DNA of 64,000 nt. Source: JANJTB01 sp032027125 (GTDB taxonomy: Bacteria > Bacteroidota > Ignavibacteria > Kapaibacteriales > UBA2268). Within the stretch, counting starts at the first letter, position 1. Each line of letters begins with the position of its first letter. The stretch is from NCBI GenBank assembly GCA_032027125.1, contig JAVSMQ010000001.1, positions 1,690,556 through 1,754,555 of the forward strand, read 5' to 3'. The notes beneath the pieces were generated by a model. It made no database searches, was not told the DNA's origin, and saw only the letters and a program-made list of their open reading frames with translations. The position numbers and the translations under genes were made by a program. Below, one piece after another: positions 60,155-64,000 of this stretch.

Positions 60155-61762
60155 TTGGGCATCTTTGAAACAATAGGCACAATGATTGCCGGATTAGGAT
60201 TGTTTTTCAGCGGAGTGAAAATTGTAAGTAACTCAATGAAAAACATTACAAGTCATAAATTCAGACTAATGGTATCCAGATGGACAGGCAACCACTTTCT
60301 GACGGCATTTTGGGGGTTTATATCCGGTGCTGTTTCACAGAGCAGTTCAAACACAGTGTTCATACTTATCGGTCTGGTAAGCAGCGGATTGATGAAGGTC
60401 AGAACTGCATTGCCGATAATATTATGGTCAAACGTAGGCACTACGGTTTTGATTTTCCTTGTTGCGATTAATCTAAATCTCGGGATATTAATCCTGATGG
60501 GTCTAAGCGGAATATTTTATGGTTTTCATAATGGAAACCGACGGGAAAATCTATATTCTGCTCTTTTCGGAATAAGTCTATTATTGTTTGGTTTTCAACT
60601 GCTGAAAACCGGAAGCCAGCCCTTAGCAGAAATGCAATTTATAAACGATATTTTTTCATTTACATCAGGCTCTTATATACTGCCTATTCTTATAGGTGCC
60701 GCTCTCAGATTAGTTATCCATTCATCTTCAACGGTAGCAGTACTTATTATGGCAATCAGCCATGCAGGTTTAATCGGTACTGATCAGGCAATTCTTATGA
60801 TTTTGGGAATGGGAATTGGTGAAGCAGGTACGGTAGCGCTATTGTCTTCCAATATGAAAGGTATTTCAAGGCAGCTTGCACTATTTAAAATAATTGAATC
60901 ATCGGTGGTTGCCGGAATTTTGATAATAATAACATATATTGAGATTTTATGGGATATTCCTTTGATAAAAAGTGCAATAATATATGCCGGAGCAAATATT
61001 GAGCAGCAGACAGCTTATACTTTTCTGATTGCAAAAATTACTCCAATATTATTATTTTCATTTTTATATAATCCGATTTATCGCTACTTAGTCAAAATAA
61101 GCCCGCCCACTTCAGAAGAAGATTTATCGAAAACATTTTTTATCAATGAAAGTTCCATGAATGATATCAGTATGGCTCTTCTATTGATAGAAAAAGAACA
61201 AATAAGGATTTTTGAGAGAATGCCTGAATATATAGACAATATAAGGATTGAAAATTCAATTCCGGTTGTTCATCATTTCCTGGTAATCAGGAAATCGAAT
61301 CTCGCATTAATGAACGAAATTGAAATATATTTGAAACGGATAGTTAATTCAAATTTGTCTCAAGATGACACCGAACAATATGTGATTCTTCAAAACAGGC
61401 AGAATTTATTGAAATCAATTGATGATGCAGTGTTCCATTATGTGCAGACAATTAATGACAGCCAAACAGGTATCAAGCTTGAAAATCTGATACAGTCAAG
61501 TGCCGAATCTCTTCATTTTAATCTTATTACAGCTTTGGAAACAACCCGTACATCGGAAATAATTGATATTGAAATTCTCTTAAATATTACTGATGATAAA
61601 GGTAGTTTGATGGAAAGAATCCGTAAATCATATCTAAACGGGGACAATCTATTAAACTCTGATGAAAAAACAGTCCTGCTTTATGTTACCGATTTATTCC
61701 AAAGAACTGTATGGCTTATAAATAACTGGGCAAAAACTCTCAAACCGGTTGATATTAGCTAA
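60155..61762 (+). CDS. Na/Pi cotransporter family protein (NptA-like) with PhoU-like C-terminus
   Basis: This 535-aa protein has two Na/Pi-cotransporter repeats, the first with VSQSSSNTVFILIGLVSSGLM and the second with RLVIHSSSTVAVLIMAISHAG, the paired QSSS/HSSS motifs of PF02690. About eight to nine membrane helices fill residues 1-315. The soluble C-terminal ~200 residues form helices resembling PhoU, a sensor module often fused to these transporters. It imports phosphate with sodium. The start is TTG at 60155 (GTGGTGATGA upstream). It ends 4 bp into the convergent nuclease gene. Confidence 0.9.
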   Translation: MGIFETIGTMIAGLGLFFSGVKIVSNSMKNITSHKFRLMVSRWTGNHFLTAFWGFISGAVSQSSSNTVFILIGLVSSGLMKVRTALPIILWSNVGTTVLIFLVAINLNLGILILMGLSGIFYGFHNGNRRENLYSALFGISLLLFGFQLLKTGSQPLAEMQFINDIFSFTSGSYILPILIGAALRLVIHSSSTVAVLIMAISHAGLIGTDQAILMILGMGIGEAGTVALLSSNMKGISRQLALFKIIESSVVAGILIIITYIEILWDIPLIKSAIIYAGANIEQQTAYTFLIAKITPILLFSFLYNPIYRYLVKISPPTSEEDLSKTFFINESSMNDISMALLLIEKEQIRIFERMPEYIDNIRIENSIPVVHHFLVIRKSNLALMNEIEIYLKRIVNSNLSQDDTEQYVILQNRQNLLKSIDDAVFHYVQTINDSQTGIKLENLIQSSAESLHFNLITALETTRTSEIIDIEILLNITDDKGSLMERIRKSYLNGDNLLNSDEKTVLLYVTDLFQRTVWLINNWAKTLKPVDIS

Positions 61763-62673
61763 CTATTATTTTTAATAGAAAGTACAATATTGCCAATCTC
61801 ATCAACGCTTAATCCGGTTAATTTTGAAATTATTTCGAACGATAAACCTTCATTATGAGCCGTCAGAACAACTTTAACTTTTTCTTTCATCTCACCTTCA
61901 ATAATTCCTTCAATTTTACCTTCAATTTTACCTTTTGATTCGGCTTCTTCAATAGCAGTATCAATTATATTTTTGAAATCTCTGTATGATTTAAGAGATG
62001 ATTCATAATCAGACATTTCCTGTTTATCAAACTTGGCTATTTCTGCAACTTTAAATAAATTCTGAAATACTTTTTCTTGTAGTCTTATGGGTCTTTGCTG
62101 CAGATTCGGCAAATTCTTCAAAACATATAACCATTTATCGAAATGTGTCTCAAGCTCACTTTCATGTTTGTTGAATTTAGGCATTTCGAGATAAATCATT
62201 GTAAGTTTATCATAAAATACCTCCTTTTTATTAACCTCCATCAACTTTACTTCGTGATGAAGATAATCTTTATCATTTTTATTTTCGTCGAAGACGAAAT
62301 CAAGAATTCCGATTGTATAAACTGCTTTAAGCTCAAAATTCCAATCACCCGAGACCGCCTGCTCTCTTATAGGAAATGTAGCATAAAAAAGACTTCTGTC
62401 TTTGAAATAGTTTTGTTTAGCTTTTTGCATTTCGACAATAAATTTTTCGCCTCTTTCGTTCTCGCAGTAGATATCAAAAATTGAGCGTCTGTCATAAGCT
62501 GACAAACCCAAATGTTCGTTACGTAAATAGGTGATATCTGTTATCTTGCCTCTTTCCCGTATTAGTTCATTCAGGAAATCAATCAATAAAAACTTGTTTA
62601 CTTCAGTTCCAAACAGTTTTTTGAAACCAAAGTCTGTAAAAGGATTTATATACTTTTCTTTTGTTGTCATCAA
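61759..62673 (-). CDS. Rpn-family PD-(D/E)XK nuclease (transposase_31-like)
   Basis: This 304-aa protein starts YINPFTDFGFKKLFG and has the PD-(D/E)XK core, with likely D67 (SIFDIYC), E81 and Q83 (VEMQ). This is the Rpn/'recombination-promoting nuclease' group formerly called PD-(D/E)XK family transposase. The C-terminal half has glycine/glutamate repeats (GKIEGKIEGIIEGE), a typical variable tandem tail in this family. Rpn proteins can stimulate recA-independent recombination. The gene converges on the Na/Pi gene and overlaps it by 4 bp. It is intact. Confidence 0.88.
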   Translation of the reverse strand: MMTTKEKYINPFTDFGFKKLFGTEVNKFLLIDFLNELIRERGKITDITYLRNEHLGLSAYDRRSIFDIYCENERGEKFIVEMQKAKQNYFKDRSLFYATFPIREQAVSGDWNFELKAVYTIGILDFVFDENKNDKDYLHHEVKLMEVNKKEVFYDKLTMIYLEMPKFNKHESELETHFDKWLYVLKNLPNLQQRPIRLQEKVFQNLFKVAEIAKFDKQEMSDYESSLKSYRDFKNIIDTAIEEAESKGKIEGKIEGIIEGEMKEKVKVVLTAHNEGLSFEIISKLTGLSVDEIGNIVLSIKNNS

Positions 62674-62728
62674 AATTCAAATCGTTTATCAACATAAATA
62701 TATAGTTATTAACAAATAATTCCAAACA

Positions 62729-64000
62729 TTATTTTATTCTGATTATAACAGCGCGGTTCATCATTCTTCCGTAAGGTGTGGAATTTGTAAAGACATCCCC
62801 GGCAGGTAATTTCACCTCGTATCTGTTATATTGTTTTCCAATTAGTTCGATTGCTTTCTTTGCTCTTTCATTAGCAAGATTTTCATTATATTCGGGTGTG
62901 CCGATGTTGTCGGTAAGCGGAATAATTTCAAGTGTTTTGCCTTCGGCTGCCTTTGAACGGACATAATCAACAACAAATTCATTTATCAGATAGAATTCAG
63001 ATTTATCGAAACGGGTGAAACCGATTATAAATTCCTCGATTTCACTTTCACGGTCATTTCTATTAAGATTAAAATAACTTTTGACAAGCTTTTCTTCGTA
63101 TGCAAGATAGAAAACTGACTTGTCTTCGGCGATATTACCTTCAGAATCAGCAACACCGGCTGTTATTTCAAATGTATTTAGTTTACTTCCGGTCGGAACA
63201 AACAGGCTTGATGCAAGAACAACCTGATTTGCACCCTGCTTTAAATTAGTTTCTTTTGAATCATTATAAATAGTCTTGCCATAAAACTTTGCTGTATCTT
63301 CGGCAAAGAAAACGGGATAAATATTCATAACTTTATTAAAATTATCAACCAAGTAATCCGTAGAAACTTTGACATCAATTAAACCACCGCTTTTTGAAAA
63401 GTCAAAGAAAACTTTGCGTGATTCTTCTGTAATCGCAGGATTTTTATCGCGGTTCGGTTTGATTATCCGAATATAGGAACTGATTAATTTCGGGTCTATA
63501 CCTTTCCCGGCAAGTGACTCTGAAATTAAATTAATTCTTGATTTTAAAGTTGATTCATCTTCATCTTCCGATTCGGCAATAATTTTTACACTTGAGCCCG
63601 GATTATTTTTTAAATGATTATAAATCAATTCGGGATAAGTTTCGGAAACGTTTAACTTTTCGGATGCTCTGAATGTTTCGTCATAATATGTTTCGATATT
63701 AGCAGCCATATACTTTACGGGTATGATTTTTGTCGAATTTTTTTCAAAAATCAATATTGGCAGTACTGAAGCATAAGTAACAAATTCATGTTTATTGATA
63801 GTAACGTTCAGCGTATCGCCTGATTTCACTTTCTTATAGTCAAATTCTGTTTCAATCCGCATTTCCGGCTTTCTTGCAATCGGCGGTGCTTCAGGTTCAG
63901 GTGCGGCAGGAAGCGGTGGAGCTTTTGGTCTCGGAGGGTCGCTTTTGGGAATATTATAATGAATAGAAACTCCTAATGAGACCTGATGAATGACCCAGTC
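62729..64000 (-). CDS. Outer-membrane OmpA-family protein (cut by window end)
   Basis: The frame runs to the window edge, so the N-terminus is missing; the ATG at 63862 is internal. The visible part begins inside a barrel-like region (LGVSIHYNIP) and a proline-rich linker (RPKAPPLPAAPEPEAPP). A long middle of beta-rich repeats follows, and then a C-terminal OmpA-type peptidoglycan-binding domain with LTDNIGTPEYNENLANERAKKAIELI. The domain ends at NRAVIIRIK. The family holds the outer membrane to the cell wall. The barrel-linker-OmpA arrangement is common in Bacteroidota. Confidence 0.8.
   Translation of the reverse strand, partial: DWVIHQVSLGVSIHYNIPKSDPPRPKAPPLPAAPEPEAPPIARKPEMRIETEFDYKKVKSGDTLNVTINKHEFVTYASVLPILIFEKNSTKIIPVKYMAANIETYYDETFRASEKLNVSETYPELIYNHLKNNPGSSVKIIAESEDEDESTLKSRINLISESLAGKGIDPKLISSYIRIIKPNRDKNPAITEESRKVFFDFSKSGGLIDVKVSTDYLVDNFNKVMNIYPVFFAEDTAKFYGKTIYNDSKETNLKQGANQVVLASSLFVPTGSKLNTFEITAGVADSEGNIAEDKSVFYLAYEEKLVKSYFNLNRNDRESEIEEFIIGFTRFDKSEFYLINEFVVDYVRSKAAEGKTLEIIPLTDNIGTPEYNENLANERAKKAIELIGKQYNRYEVKLPAGDVFTNSTPYGRMMNRAVIIRIK

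Overview
The window is AT-rich bacterial DNA that fits a free-living member of the Bacteroidota/FCB group, possibly the Ignavibacteriota or Candidatus Kapabacteria side of it (inference). The evidence is type IX secretion (T9SS) C-terminal sorting domains on secreted proteins, a GldL/GldM-like pair, an Oar-like carboxypeptidase-regulatory/barrel protein, Fibrobacter-type 'major paralogous' domains, several lipoproteins, and TAnnTTTG promoter-like motifs. No rRNA or tRNA gene was recognised. Two genes are cut by the window edges: a barrel protein at the left and an OmpA-family protein at the right.

Region by region. 1-8.4 kb: a barrel protein and a PrsW-type membrane protease, then a methyltransferase in repeat-rich DNA (including a 175-bp MITE-like element), a large secreted GH81 beta-1,3-glucanase, and an apparently intact IS1182-type insertion sequence. 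8.6-11.2 kb: a CheB-CheR-PAS chemotaxis-like fusion. 11.3-17.0 kb: an accessory island in which eight fragments of the end of an Rhs/YD-repeat protein alternate with small same-strand cassettes. The cassettes are two HicA/HicB pairs of opposite gene order, three RelE/ParE-type toxin-antitoxin pairs (one toxin frameshifted), a DUF202 protein, and three related small lipoproteins. 17.1-21.7 kb: an unusual AMP-binding/unknown/GNAT fusion. 21.7-26.7 kb: REP-like palindromic repeats, a small T9SS protein, two duplicated FISUMP proteins, and a phased 21-nt tandem array. 26.7-30.6 kb: the Oar-like protein and a small barrel.

30.9-37.2 kb: an envelope cluster (glycosyltransferase, GmhB-like phosphatase, DedA protein, convergent CdsA) and a HAD phosphatase overlapping a TPR sensor kinase. 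37.2-43.7 kb: a membrane protein, arginine decarboxylase (speA), a lipoprotein, and the GldM/GldL-like pair that could power T9SS. 44.1-48.3 kb: a LolC/E-type permease followed by rpmH-rnpA-yidD-yidC, without dnaA next to them. 48.4-56.7 kb: a lipoprotein, a second copy of the 21-nt array (partly N-masked), a MacA/MacB-permease pair, and poorly conserved small genes. 56.7-64 kb: an acyl-CoA carboxyltransferase with its biotin carrier, a GT10 fucosyltransferase, a Na/Pi cotransporter, an Rpn/PD-(D/E)XK nuclease and the OmpA-family protein.

The least explained parts are the Rhs-fragment/toxin-antitoxin island (11.3-17.0 kb) and the two-locus family of phased 21-nt arrays (25.9-26.3 kb and 49.8-50.5 kb), which share a leader and an upstream hairpin.
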